64,000 nt of DNA from an uncultured Aquimarina sp. (lineage in GTDB: Bacteria; Bacteroidota; Bacteroidia; Flavobacteriales; Flavobacteriaceae): the NCBI GenBank assembly GCA_947489195.1, contig CANLCT010000014.1, positions 1-64,000 on the forward strand, given 5' to 3'. The position numbers and the translations under genes are program-made. Position 1 is the first letter of the stretch. Each line of letters opens with the position of its first letter. Below are positions 16,432 to 24,853 of this stretch, in pieces. The notes under the pieces are model-generated. The model was not told the DNA's origin, made no database searches, and was given only the letters and a program-made list of their open reading frames with translations.

Positions 16432-16471
16432 TATATAAAACCGAAGTTCGAAAGAGCTTCGGTTTTATATA
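16432..16471 (+). terminator. Rho-independent terminator
   Basis: TATATAAAACCGAAG (16432-16446) pairs perfectly over 15 bases with CTTCGGTTTTATATA (16457-16471). The loop ttcgaaagag is shared with the terminator at 14375. Confidence 0.85.
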
Positions 16472-16479
16472 GCTATTAG

Positions 16480-16560
16480 AAAAACAGGATCATGAGTGAA
16501 ACGTTCACGCTAGCATGGGTTATAACTAGATAAAATAAATGAAGATTTTTTTAGATATCC
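16480..16560 (+). pseudogene. Truncated copy of unit B and the lipoprotein gene start
   Basis: Nearly the same as 15446-15527, including the ATG and about 20 bases of the lipoprotein coding region (atgaagatttttttagatatcc). The similarity then stops where a family A palindrome begins (16559). One base is missing in the T-run relative to the intact copy, so the frame is also shifted. This is a remnant of a lost lipoprotein cassette. Confidence 0.7.
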
Positions 16561-16622
16561 GATAGCGCTGATTTGCAATCGTACCTAACCAGATAAGGTG
16601 GTAATTTTTTCAGTGCCTACAA
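16559..16622. repeat. Family A palindrome, copy 5, with a second half-copy
   Basis: ccgatagcgctgatttgcaa (16559-16578) followed by tcgtacctaacc is the closest to the apparent family consensus, but it has lost part of the right arm. At 16611-16622, cagtgcctacaa is a second right-hand end. It looks like two copies joined or one copy broken by an insertion. The rest of 16378-16678 holds only the remnant and hairpins. Confidence 0.6.
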
Positions 16623-16643
16623 TGAGAATAACAGTTAGTTTTG

Positions 16644-16667
16644 TTTGCAATAGTAACAGATTGCAAA
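16644..16667 (-). terminator. Hairpin after nrnA, possible terminator
   Basis: TTTGCAAT and ATTGCAAA pair perfectly over 8 bases around an 8-base loop, 12 bases beyond the stop of the minus-strand DHH gene. An A/T-rich stretch follows on the minus strand. Confidence 0.5.
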
Positions 16668-16678
16668 TGCGCCTCATA

Positions 16679-17683
16679 TTATTGAATAGAAAAATACTTA
16701 GGCACTAAATTCTTAATCTTTGCTATGGTTTCGGTTACTGTTAATTCACTCATACCGCCCGAAGCATTTGCATGCCCTCCGCCATTAAAATGTTCTGCTG
16801 CTAATATATTTACTGGATTCTCCTCTCCTTTTGAGCGGAAAGATATTTTCATAATACCGTCTCTTTCTGTAAAAACAATTGCAGCCTTCATTCCTTTAAT
16901 TGATAATGCTTGGTTTGCTAAGCCATCTGTATCTCCTTTTTGGTAATTATATTTTGCTAATTCTTCTTTCGATAATGAAATAATCGAAACCATATAGTTC
17001 TCCATAATTTCAAGCTTTTCGGACATGGCATAACCTTGTAAACGTAAGCGGCTTGCAGTATTGTTATCGCTTAATACTTCATGTACTAAATGATGAGTTA
17101 CTCCGGCACGTAGCAATTTTGCCAATATCTCGTGGGTGCGTGGCTTTGTTGAAGGAAACCTGAAACTACCCGTATCAGTTAATATACCAAGGTATAATGG
17201 TGTTCCAATTCTTTCATCGAGTAAGGCTCCATTATCTGACTGTTCAATTAACTCAACAATCAATTCCGAAGTTGATGAAGCTGTAGTTTCGGATACGGTT
17301 AATATTGGAAACTCTTCTGGGTTCAAATGATGGTCAATCATTATTGTTTTACATGTTACTGCTTCTAATAAAACTTGCATATCTGGTCCTATGCGGTTTG
17401 TCGCATTGTAATCCAAACAAAATATCAAATCTGCTGCTGTAAAAGCGGCAGCTACCTCATCTGGTTGATCTGTCATTAAAAGAAAAGATGATGTATCTAA
17501 CCAATACAAAAAACCAGGTGCTGGATCGGGGTGGCAAACAGTTGCTGTTTTCCCTAATTTTTCTATAAAATATAATAGTCCTAATGTACTTCCTATGGAA
17601 TCTCCGTCGGGTGATTTATGCGATGTGATTACAATATTTGAAGCCGCTTTAATTTCTACTTCTATTTGTTTGTATATATTCAT
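16679..17683 (-). CDS. nrnA: DHH-family oligoribonuclease / pAp phosphatase (NrnA-like)
   Basis: A 334-residue cytoplasmic phosphoesterase. By family it degrades short RNA oligonucleotides and dephosphorylates 3'-phosphoadenosine 5'-phosphate, using Mn2+. The metal-binding motifs are all visible: HKSPDGDSIGS (about 22-32), LDYN (about 90-93), the name-giving DHH at 117-119, and TDTGSFRFP (about 172-180). The C-terminal DHHA1 domain ends with FNGGGHANASGG (about 301-312), the substrate-binding glycine loop. The length is normal and nothing is missing. It lies 79 bases downstream of the rapA-like gene on the same strand, so both may share a transcript. Substrate preference between nanoRNA and pAp cannot be told by eye. 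Confidence 0.93.
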   Translation of the reverse strand: MNIYKQIEVEIKAASNIVITSHKSPDGDSIGSTLGLLYFIEKLGKTATVCHPDPAPGFLYWLDTSSFLLMTDQPDEVAAAFTAADLIFCLDYNATNRIGPDMQVLLEAVTCKTIMIDHHLNPEEFPILTVSETTASSTSELIVELIEQSDNGALLDERIGTPLYLGILTDTGSFRFPSTKPRTHEILAKLLRAGVTHHLVHEVLSDNNTASRLRLQGYAMSEKLEIMENYMVSIISLSKEELAKYNYQKGDTDGLANQALSIKGMKAAIVFTERDGIMKISFRSKGEENPVNILAAEHFNGGGHANASGGMSELTVTETIAKIKNLVPKYFSIQ

Positions 17684-17762
17684 TGTACTACTACTATTTT
17701 TAAATTAACACCTCGAATCAGGCTTATCTATTATTTCACATAAAAATGGATCAATCAAATTA

Positions 17763-20612
17763 CTATGCCCCCTCCTCTCTAATAAGCTGTAGTGAATCTA
17801 TTCGAATTCGCGCATTTTTAATCAGTGTTGTCAGTATATTTTTTTCATCTAATGCCGTTCTAATTTCAGCGGGTCTAATCACCTTCTTGTTTCGTTGGTA
17901 TAAAGTTGCCAGTCGACCAATTTCATGTTCCAATGTTTCATTCATCCGTTCGAGACCTGTATTTATTTCCTCAAGCTTCAATTGTTCTGCTACTTCTGTA
18001 GCTGTACTAATCATATTAGGAAGTATCGTATCAATCAACATTTCATTTTCAATTAGTTCATCCACTCGGCCCAACATCAATTGCTTGTTAAATAAGCTGA
18101 TCGAATAATCTTCGGTTACCTCATCACCAGAATGATTTATAACAACACGTAAAGGAGTGCTTGGCAGAAAGCGATCCACATCAACCTCTTTTTTATCTTC
18201 TTTTTTACCTGTTGCTTCAAGTACAAAAATGACTTCTAACAAAAGGCCTTTCCGCTTTGTACCTTTCAATATTCCAAAACTAGTCTCTCCTGTACCTGAA
18301 CTAAGCACTTTATCTAAAGCACTGGTAACCATTGGATGATCCCAGGTAATAAAGCTAATATCTTCTCTACTCAAAGCCCTTTTGCGATCAAAAGTTACCG
18401 ATATTCCTTCATCAGGAATCGATGGAAATGCCTCTCTATTTTCTTGTGCTGGTTTTAACAGGTACGTTCGAGCTGCTAAATCTTCCATTTCAATCCCAAA
18501 ATATTCGAATACTTGGGTCATATACATCTCAAGAGATAAGTCTTGGTCAGCAGCTTTAATGTTTGCTATTAACTTCTCAGCTACCAATGGTCTAAATGAA
18601 TTCATTTCAAGCAGCTTGTCTCTCCCCTTTGCTAATAACTTCTGTAGCTCTTTTTTAAATACTACTGTTTTTGCAATTAAAGTATCTAATTTCAAACTTA
18701 TATCTGTAGTAGAGGCTTCCAAAGCTATACTTTCCAAGCGATCATTGAACAGTTGTTCTATTTGATTGCCTCCTTCCATATTTTCCTCAAAAGCATTTAA
18801 TCCTTCATGAAACCAACGCACCAACACTTCCTGCGGACTCCCTTTTATATAAGGAACCTGTATTTGAATATCTTTCAATTGCCCAATACGATCTAAACGA
18901 CCAATACGCTGTTCTAATAATTCGGGGTGTGCTGGCAAATCGAACAATACCAAGTGATGTGCAAATTGAAAGTTTCTCCCTTCGCTACCTATTTCGGAAC
19001 ATAATAATATGCTAGCTCCATCGGTTTCTGCAAACCAAGCCGCATTTCTATCGCGCTGTACAATAGTTAAATCTTCATGAAACACAGCTGCTTTTACATT
19101 ACTTAACTTTTTTAGGGCTTTTTCCAACCCCAAAACTTTAGCTTTACTTGTACAAATCAATATTACTTTGGCTGGTTCTAATTGCTCTAATAACCCAACT
19201 AACCATTTTACTCGTGGATCTTCAGAAAACCAAAATTTCTGTTTTATAACCTCGTTAACTTGTGCTTCTTTATCAATAGCGTATTCTTTAGATAAACGTT
19301 TTATCCACAGCTCTCGCTTTTCTTCTAATGCCAAAGGTATTAGATGTGCCTTTCGCTTTGGAAAACCACTAATTGCTGCTCGGGTATTTCTAAACACCAC
19401 ACGACCTAAGCCATATTGATCTAGTAAGTCCTCTATTAATTGATTTTTAACAACAGTGCCTCCTTTTTTAATCCTGAACATTCTTTCTCCATCGAACATA
19501 GTTTCCAATAAAGCTATATCTTCTTTAATTAAAGAATTCCCTAAAGATAGTTTTTCAATAATATTGGCAATAGTAGCATTGTCTTGAGATTCATTAATAA
19601 ATGTATTGTAGTCTGCATATCTATCGGGATCTAATAATCTTAGTCTTGCAAAATGGCTTTCTACCCCAAATTGTTCTGGTGTTGCCGTTAGTAATAATAA
19701 CCCATTGGCTACTTTACTTAACAATTCAACAATCGCATATTCTGGACTTACCGTATCTTCAGACCATTCTAAATGATGTGCTTCATCTACCACAAGCATA
19801 TCCCAATCGGCCATAATCGCTTGTCTTGCCCTTTTCGGAGAATTTGCTAAGAATGAAGTACTACAAATAATCAACTGATCATCTAAAAAAGGATTTCCTC
19901 TAGGTGCATTACCATCTAATGCAGCACATCTTTCTTCATCAAAAATGTGAAACCATAAATTAAAACGTCTAAATAGTTCAACAAACCACTGATGAATTAA
20001 AGAATCTGGTACCAATATCAATACACGTGATGCTCGACCACTTAATAATAAACGGTGTATGATTAAACAAGCCTCGATAGTTTTACCAAGCCCTACCTGA
20101 TCGGAAAGCAATACACGCGAGGCATAACGAGAACTCACCTCGTGTGCTACATAGAGCTGATGCGGAATAAGATCGATACGTCCACCTACAAAACCGTTAA
20201 TAGGCGAAATGCTTCGTATATGATCGTATTCCAATGTTTTTCTTCGTAAAGCAAATGCTTCTGGTGTTTCTACATCACCCATAAAAAGACGGTCTTCGGC
20301 ACCATGCTGTATTGAAACATCACCTAAATCTGCCTCTGACAAAACACCCTCTTCCCCAATGTACATTAATAAATTGCCTTTATTTTGCACACGCTTAACA
20401 ATTAAGGGTTGTTTATTCGTATCAATAACCGTATCACCTGGCTTAAAAACAATTCTTCGCAATGGTGCGTTGGCTAAAGCATATAATCGTGTTTCTGCTG
20501 TGGTAGGAAAATCTATTCGCACACGATGCTTAGTTGTCTCAACTACAACGCCTACTCCCAACTCTGGCTCTCCTTCACTTGCCCATCTTTGATTTGGATA
20601 AAAATCCTCCAT
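17763..20612 (-). CDS. rapA: RNA polymerase-associated SNF2/Swi2 ATPase RapA
   Basis: A 949-residue protein, collinear end to end with the gammaproteobacterial RNA polymerase recycling factor RapA as I remember it. The N-terminal Tudor-like domains (about 1-110) open with NQRWASEGEPELGVGVVV. The helicase core follows: Walker A SDQVGLGKTIEA (about 170-181), DEAH at 276-279, LLTATPEQFGVESHFARL, and the second RecA half with CSEIGSEGRNFQFAHHLVLF and EQRIGRLDRIGQ. The C-terminal half matches RapA spacer and coiled-coil regions (GISVTFDRKRALSRED, FITWDHPM, RFLPSTPLRV). By family it binds core RNA polymerase and uses ATP to rescue stalled or post-termination complexes. RapA is best known from Gammaproteobacteria, so a full-length copy in a flavobacterial setting hints at transfer. 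Base composition does not stand out. Confidence 0.9.
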   Translation of the reverse strand: MEDFYPNQRWASEGEPELGVGVVVETTKHRVRIDFPTTAETRLYALANAPLRRIVFKPGDTVIDTNKQPLIVKRVQNKGNLLMYIGEEGVLSEADLGDVSIQHGAEDRLFMGDVETPEAFALRRKTLEYDHIRSISPINGFVGGRIDLIPHQLYVAHEVSSRYASRVLLSDQVGLGKTIEACLIIHRLLLSGRASRVLILVPDSLIHQWFVELFRRFNLWFHIFDEERCAALDGNAPRGNPFLDDQLIICSTSFLANSPKRARQAIMADWDMLVVDEAHHLEWSEDTVSPEYAIVELLSKVANGLLLLTATPEQFGVESHFARLRLLDPDRYADYNTFINESQDNATIANIIEKLSLGNSLIKEDIALLETMFDGERMFRIKKGGTVVKNQLIEDLLDQYGLGRVVFRNTRAAISGFPKRKAHLIPLALEEKRELWIKRLSKEYAIDKEAQVNEVIKQKFWFSEDPRVKWLVGLLEQLEPAKVILICTSKAKVLGLEKALKKLSNVKAAVFHEDLTIVQRDRNAAWFAETDGASILLCSEIGSEGRNFQFAHHLVLFDLPAHPELLEQRIGRLDRIGQLKDIQIQVPYIKGSPQEVLVRWFHEGLNAFEENMEGGNQIEQLFNDRLESIALEASTTDISLKLDTLIAKTVVFKKELQKLLAKGRDKLLEMNSFRPLVAEKLIANIKAADQDLSLEMYMTQVFEYFGIEMEDLAARTYLLKPAQENREAFPSIPDEGISVTFDRKRALSREDISFITWDHPMVTSALDKVLSSGTGETSFGILKGTKRKGLLLEVIFVLEATGKKEDKKEVDVDRFLPSTPLRVVINHSGDEVTEDYSISLFNKQLMLGRVDELIENEMLIDTILPNMISTATEVAEQLKLEEINTGLERMNETLEHEIGRLATLYQRNKKVIRPAEIRTALDEKNILTTLIKNARIRIDSLQLIREEGA

Positions 20613-20847
20613 ATTTACTACTATTTACACCTCAAGTATTTACTCTTTTTAAGTAATAATTCGGATACAATTCAATCCATTATCTCCTCTATTATTGCTG
20701 CAAAATTAAGCCATAGCCAAGACTATACTTGAATTTAATTTTATAAATTTAAATCATACGATTTACTGATAAGGATTTGTAAAATAGTATAAAGAACTAC
20801 ACTTAAAGAAAAAAGAATAAATTGAGCTACTTTATGGTATATATATA

Positions 20848-20883
20848 AAATAGGTGGAGCTTAAAATAAAACCCCACCTATTT
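20848..20883 (-). terminator. Rho-independent terminator of the GH16 gene
   Basis: AAATAGGTGG (20848-20857) pairs perfectly with CCACCTATTT (20874-20883), 18 bases after the GH16 stop on the minus strand, with an A/T run beyond. The remaining bases up to the rapA start at 20612 hold no gene. CAAAATTA at 20701-20708 could be a -7 box (TAATTTTG) for rapA. Confidence 0.75.
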
Positions 20884-20901
20884 ATATTAAAATTGATAAA
20901 A

Positions 20902-22440
20902 TTATTGCTTTACAAAACGCTTGGTTATACCTGATGCTGTTTTAATAAAATATACTCCTGCTCCTACTGATGATTCAAATTCTATAAAAATTGAATTAGT
21001 TGAATTATCCGATTTAGTTACACGAACTGGCACAAGTTTACCTTCTACATCTGCAACTTGAATATCTACACTTTCTGTCCCTTTTACTTCAATAAATTGA
21101 CTTCCAGGGTTAGGATAAACTATAATATCATTAGTGGCTATTTCGTTAGTTAATTGTTTGGCTCCAGATACTACCTGCCAATCAAAAGTTTCCCATCCTT
21201 GATCCGAGGTTCCTCTAGCTCTTACCACTCCGTTATCTTCGGTCCAAGCTGCTTGTAACCATCTATTGGTATGTAAACTTTTTATGGCTACTTTACCATC
21301 CCCTTTTGATTTCCATTCAAAACGTTCCCAAGCAAATTTCCCATTGCCATTAGGTCGTACTGATGCCTGACTATCATTATTAGGCACTTGAACATATTTA
21401 TTATTTACTAATGCTTTTAAAGCAATTCCTCCTTTAGGGTGCGATTCTACTCTAAATCTTTCCCAACCTCCTACTCTGCTTCTATTGGCTATTAATCTGT
21501 TGTTAGCAGCTTCGGCAGCCACATAACCTCTATTTCCTCCGGTTTTTCTTAACGAAATAACTTGATTAATAGGTGCTGCTCCACTATTTGGAGTGTTACC
21601 GCCATTACCCGGACTTGCATTTTCTAATTTATACACACGTACCCAATCAACCAACATCGTGTTTTTAGAATTATCATTTAAATGACTTACCCTTGGCAAC
21701 CCTATATTAGCAACACCAGCAGTTTCAAATGGAAACACTTCGGTATCAAAAATCATATGAAGTTGTTCATCAAATGCTCTTCTGGGTACAATTTTCATCA
21801 CTTGATTGCCATTGTAGTAAAAAAGTAATTCATTAGGGCTTTTCCACCAAAAACCAAAATTGTGAAACCGATCTCTTCCTTTAAATGGCATTGTCCACTT
21901 AGCTGCTAAAGGGCGAATCCCTGCAAATTTTCCATAATAATGCGTATTGGCGTCGTATTGAAATTCTTTAGAAGCTACATTTCTATTCGCTGGATTTCCG
22001 ATATGCTCAATTACATCAATCTCAGAAAAGGTGCCTACCCGAAACCAAAATGATGAGGTCATTGATAAATTTGAAGCTTTCATTCGGCATTCATAATAAT
22101 ACCCTGGTTTGGCCGATTTATTTTTTGAAACTAATGCCGCTGCATCCACCCAGTGATCTTTAAATTTATTACCAACTGAATTTGGGTTTCTAAAAAGTGT
22201 TGATTTTAAGCGTAAAAAACCACCCGACTGCGTCGTATTCCCTTTTTTAAATTGACTAGGTAGTCTTCCTTTCCAAAAAGGATGGTAATCAAACCATTTT
22301 TGATTATTGATTTGTCCTCCAGAAAATTCATCTGATAACTCATTAACTTTAGTCCACTGTTTACCCGAAGGGGGACTAGGTTGGGCAAAAATGAATAGCG
22401 AATAACATAAAAATAAGAGCGAAATAATTTTTGATTTCAT
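20902..22440 (-). CDS. GH16 agarase/porphyranase-like glycoside hydrolase with beta-trefoil module and T9SS domain
   Basis: A secreted 512-residue enzyme. It has a signal peptide (about 1-19) and a GH16 catalytic domain (about 28-270). The active-site signature [10 protein letters not shown] gives E140 as nucleophile, D142 as helper and E145 as acid/base. [20 protein letters not shown] just before it is the layout of marine beta-agarases and porphyranases. Residues about 285-415 form a fascin/ricin-like beta-trefoil with three imperfect repeats ([24 protein letters not shown]), probably carbohydrate-binding. The C-terminus (about 440-512, [15 protein letters not shown]...KRFVKQ) is a T9SS type A sorting domain. 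By family it cuts beta-1,4 linkages in agar or porphyran. The exact substrate cannot be read. No other polysaccharide-degradation genes are adjacent. Confidence 0.88.
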   Translation of the reverse strand: MKSKIISLLFLCYSLFIFAQPSPPSGKQWTKVNELSDEFSGGQINNQKWFDYHPFWKGRLPSQFKKGNTTQSGGFLRLKSTLFRNPNSVGNKFKDHWVDAAALVSKNKSAKPGYYYECRMKASNLSMTSSFWFRVGTFSEIDVIEHIGNPANRNVASKEFQYDANTHYYGKFAGIRPLAAKWTMPFKGRDRFHNFGFWWKSPNELLFYYNGNQVMKIVPRRAFDEQLHMIFDTEVFPFETAGVANIGLPRVSHLNDNSKNTMLVDWVRVYKLENASPGNGGNTPNSGAAPINQVISLRKTGGNRGYVAAEAANNRLIANRSRVGGWERFRVESHPKGGIALKALVNNKYVQVPNNDSQASVRPNGNGKFAWERFEWKSKGDGKVAIKSLHTNRWLQAAWTEDNGVVRARGTSDQGWETFDWQVVSGAKQLTNEIATNDIIVYPNPGSQFIEVKGTESVDIQVADVEGKLVPVRVTKSDNSTNSIFIEFESSVGAGVYFIKTASGITKRFVKQ

Positions 22441-22469
22441 AATTTTTTGATTTGAACGTTGTTAATTTC

Positions 22470-22477
22470 CAAAAATA
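22470..22477 (-). promoter_or_regulatory. Possible -7 box of the GH16 gene
   Basis: On the minus strand TATTTTTG matches TAnnTTTG and lies 29 bases before the GH16 ATG. No convincing -33 element was found, so this is weak. Confidence 0.3.
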
Positions 22478-22569
22478 CATAACAAAAAAATAGTAAATCA
22501 ATACATATGTGTTAAAAAACACATCAATTACTTAAAAAATTAACATTTAATTAAGTTTAATAGCTTCTT

Positions 22570-23811
22570 TTAATTGTTAATGTTTCTTTTCTTTTTTAGC
22601 AAATAGTTCTTTTCCGCTTCATTATTCACGTTATTTAAAGCTTCTTCCATTTGTATTAAAGCCAAATCTATTTCATCTTTTTCTAAATAGTATTCTGCCC
22701 AAGCCCCATAATAAAGATAAGCTCGTTGATTAAAATCTGATGCCGATAACTCATTCAAAATACGATATGATGCTCCAAATTCAAGCTGCTGCAATTTTAC
22801 CATAGCGATATTTAACAAAATTATTGGTGATGGATTTAAGCTGTACAATTGCTGGTACCATTCTTCTATTTTTTTCCAATTCGTTTTCTCAAAACTTGGA
22901 GCTTTTAAATGTTCGCAAGCAATAGCAGCTTCGTAATGATATACCGAAAAAATTGAGGTATCAACAGCTTTAAACATACAACTATTACCTAATTGAATTA
23001 AAGGAAAATACCACTGGCTTCGATCTTGATTTTTTAAATCGACAATCTCATTTTCTATAGTTAATTTACTTTCTAACCTTGCCGAATGAAAACACATTAA
23101 TGCAAAAAGTGCATACGTATCACTATTACGAACGGTTTCATTTTTTAATATTAATTGACATAAGCGCATGGCTTCACCACATAATTCTTTTCTAATTAAA
23201 ATATCTTGTTTGTTAGAGTGAAAACCTTCATTAAACATTAAATACAAAACAGCCAAAACACTATCCAAACGTTTGGGTAAGGCATTTCCGACTGGGATTT
23301 TAAAGGATATCTGTTGTTCTTTAATTATTTTACGTGCTCTGGTTAATCGTTTTTTAATAGTTTCTTCCTTAGTCAATAATGCCGAAGCAATTTCCCGACT
23401 ACTAAAACCCGATATAGTCTTTAATGCAAAGGCTATTTGATCTGTTTTATGTAATTTTGGATGGCATGATGTAAAAATCATTCGTAATTGACTGTCTTCA
23501 ATTTCGGTATCTAAAAAAAGTTCGGTAATTAGCATTGCTTCCGAACTTGAGCCCACTATATGCTCCCTACCTTTGGATGACTTTATTTGCCGAAACAAAT
23601 CCAACACCCTGTTTTTGGCTACCTTTGTTAACCAAGCTTCGGGATTATCGGGTTGTTGATTGCGCCAACTCAATGCCGCCTTTATAAAGGTATCTTGTAC
23701 AGCATCTTCAATAGTTTCTATATGCTGTAATCCAAAAATACGTATCAATATGGAGACCATCTTTCCATAATGATGTCTAAAAAGATGGTCTATCGCTAAT
23801 TTATCCTTCAT
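22570..23811 (-). CDS. ECF sigma factor with C-terminal helical extension (DUF6596, ECF42 type)
   Basis: A 413-residue sigma factor. Region 2 lies at about 8-78 (VQDTFIKAALSWRN, AWLTKVAKNRVLDLFR) and region 4 at about 110-165 (ALKTISGFSSREIASALL, then ETIKKRLTRAR). The remaining 240 residues are a helical, TPR-like extension carrying the hallmark LYLMFNEGF at 189-197. Such sigma factors have no classical anti-sigma gene; the extension itself is thought to control activity, and they are typically encoded beside YCII/DGPF-domain proteins. That is the case here: its start overlaps the stop of a YCII gene by one base, and a second YCII gene lies further upstream. The target genes are unknown. Confidence 0.9.
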   Translation of the reverse strand: MKDKLAIDHLFRHHYGKMVSILIRIFGLQHIETIEDAVQDTFIKAALSWRNQQPDNPEAWLTKVAKNRVLDLFRQIKSSKGREHIVGSSSEAMLITELFLDTEIEDSQLRMIFTSCHPKLHKTDQIAFALKTISGFSSREIASALLTKEETIKKRLTRARKIIKEQQISFKIPVGNALPKRLDSVLAVLYLMFNEGFHSNKQDILIRKELCGEAMRLCQLILKNETVRNSDTYALFALMCFHSARLESKLTIENEIVDLKNQDRSQWYFPLIQLGNSCMFKAVDTSIFSVYHYEAAIACEHLKAPSFEKTNWKKIEEWYQQLYSLNPSPIILLNIAMVKLQQLEFGASYRILNELSASDFNQRAYLYYGAWAEYYLEKDEIDLALIQMEEALNNVNNEAEKNYLLKKKRNINN

Positions 23812-24161
23812 TAATCATCAAACTCCATTACTTCTCTAATTTCAACACTGCTATCTAAATCATAATCTGGAAAATCTTGTGCTATTTTTTTAGCTCCATC
23901 AAGGTCAGCAGCGGATACCACATAAAAGCCTCCGATCAATTCTTTAGATTCAATAGCTACATTATCAATTGCAACACGATTTGGCCCCGAAATACGTGTA
24001 ACTGAATCATGTAAGGCCTCGCCCGAATGCACAACAGTGCCTTCTTTACTCATTTTCTCACTCCAAGCAAACCATTTGCTCATTCTATTTTGTATTTCTT
24101 CGGGTGATAAACCTAATTCTTCGTAACTAGCCCCTGCAAAAATTAACATGAATTTTTTCAT
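23811..24161 (-). CDS. YCII/DGPF-domain protein
   Basis: A 116-residue protein of the YCII-related fold (MKKFMLIFAGASYEELGLS... GGFYVVSAADLDGAKKIAQDFPDYDLDSSVEIREVMEF). The GGFYVV and A-DLDGAKKIA pattern is the core of the family, a ferredoxin-like dimer with a putative active-site His/Asp in some members. The family's biochemical role is not established. It is co-transcribed with the ECF42-type sigma factor (one-base overlap), so it is probably part of that stress-response module, as partner or target. Confidence 0.85.
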   Translation of the reverse strand: MKKFMLIFAGASYEELGLSPEEIQNRMSKWFAWSEKMSKEGTVVHSGEALHDSVTRISGPNRVAIDNVAIESKELIGGFYVVSAADLDGAKKIAQDFPDYDLDSSVEIREVMEFDD

Positions 24162-24391
24162 ACTATTTATATTTAATTGGTTAAACCTGCTTTATGCATT
24201 AGAAAATCTACTCCGTCTGTGATCTACTGCAAATACTATCGTAAACTGTGCTTTTTAACGCAAGAATAGCAGAGAAAAAAACGACATATATGCGAAATTT
24301 TTGTTAGCAAATCGTATAATACATAAAGCAGATTAAAATTATTTTTAATGAATTTACAAAACTTGCTCATAATTTTTTAGAGTATAAGCAT

Positions 24392-24712
24392 TTATACCTG
24401 AACACATTCAAATATATGAATCCCCTTATTTTCATACGGATGCCCCCAAAACAATAGTTTGGCATCTTCTAAATCTTTGGCTTTAACTATTGAATATCCT
24501 CCAATAAATTTATTTGGATCTTCCATGCAGGCTATTTGATCCAATGGAGTACCGGGCATTAATGGGTTCCCTAAATCAATAATGTGATTTCGATGTTTTG
24601 CCTCCCATATACTCCACGATTCGTGAACTGTTTTTAAATCACTTTCGCTTAAAGAATTATACGCTGCTTTTGATTCGGGCGTTGAATAATAAATGGCAAC
24701 AAATTTTTTCAT
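24392..24712 (-). CDS. Second YCII-domain protein
   Basis: A 106-residue protein with the YCII pattern (MKKFVAIYYSTPE... FIGGYSIVKAKDLEDAKLL... GIHIFECVQV), related to but clearly different from the YCII protein next to the sigma factor. It lies 230 bases upstream of that pair on the same strand. The gap is long enough for a separate promoter, so it may be a member of the sigma regulon rather than of its operon. The gap (24162-24391) shows no other gene. Confidence 0.8.
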   Translation of the reverse strand: MKKFVAIYYSTPESKAAYNSLSESDLKTVHESWSIWEAKHRNHIIDLGNPLMPGTPLDQIACMEDPNKFIGGYSIVKAKDLEDAKLLFWGHPYENKGIHIFECVQV

Positions 24713-24820
24713 TTTAATTTTATTTAATTGGTTTATTTACCTATATGACGAAGCCATTATTCAATTAGGGGACAACTTTTTTGTTTTTTTTCTAATACCT
24801 AAAAGCGGCTTAAAAAGTAA

Positions 24821-24828
24821 TATCTTTG
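24821..24828 (+). promoter_or_regulatory. Bacteroidota-type -7 box for dusB
   Basis: TATCTTTG matches TAnnTTTG, 25 bases before the TTG start of dusB. It is the same octamer as upstream of the toxin-antitoxin pair. I did not find a convincing TTTG at the -33 position. Confidence 0.45.
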
Positions 24829-24853
24829 CAATAATTATAATTTTCAAGATCAA

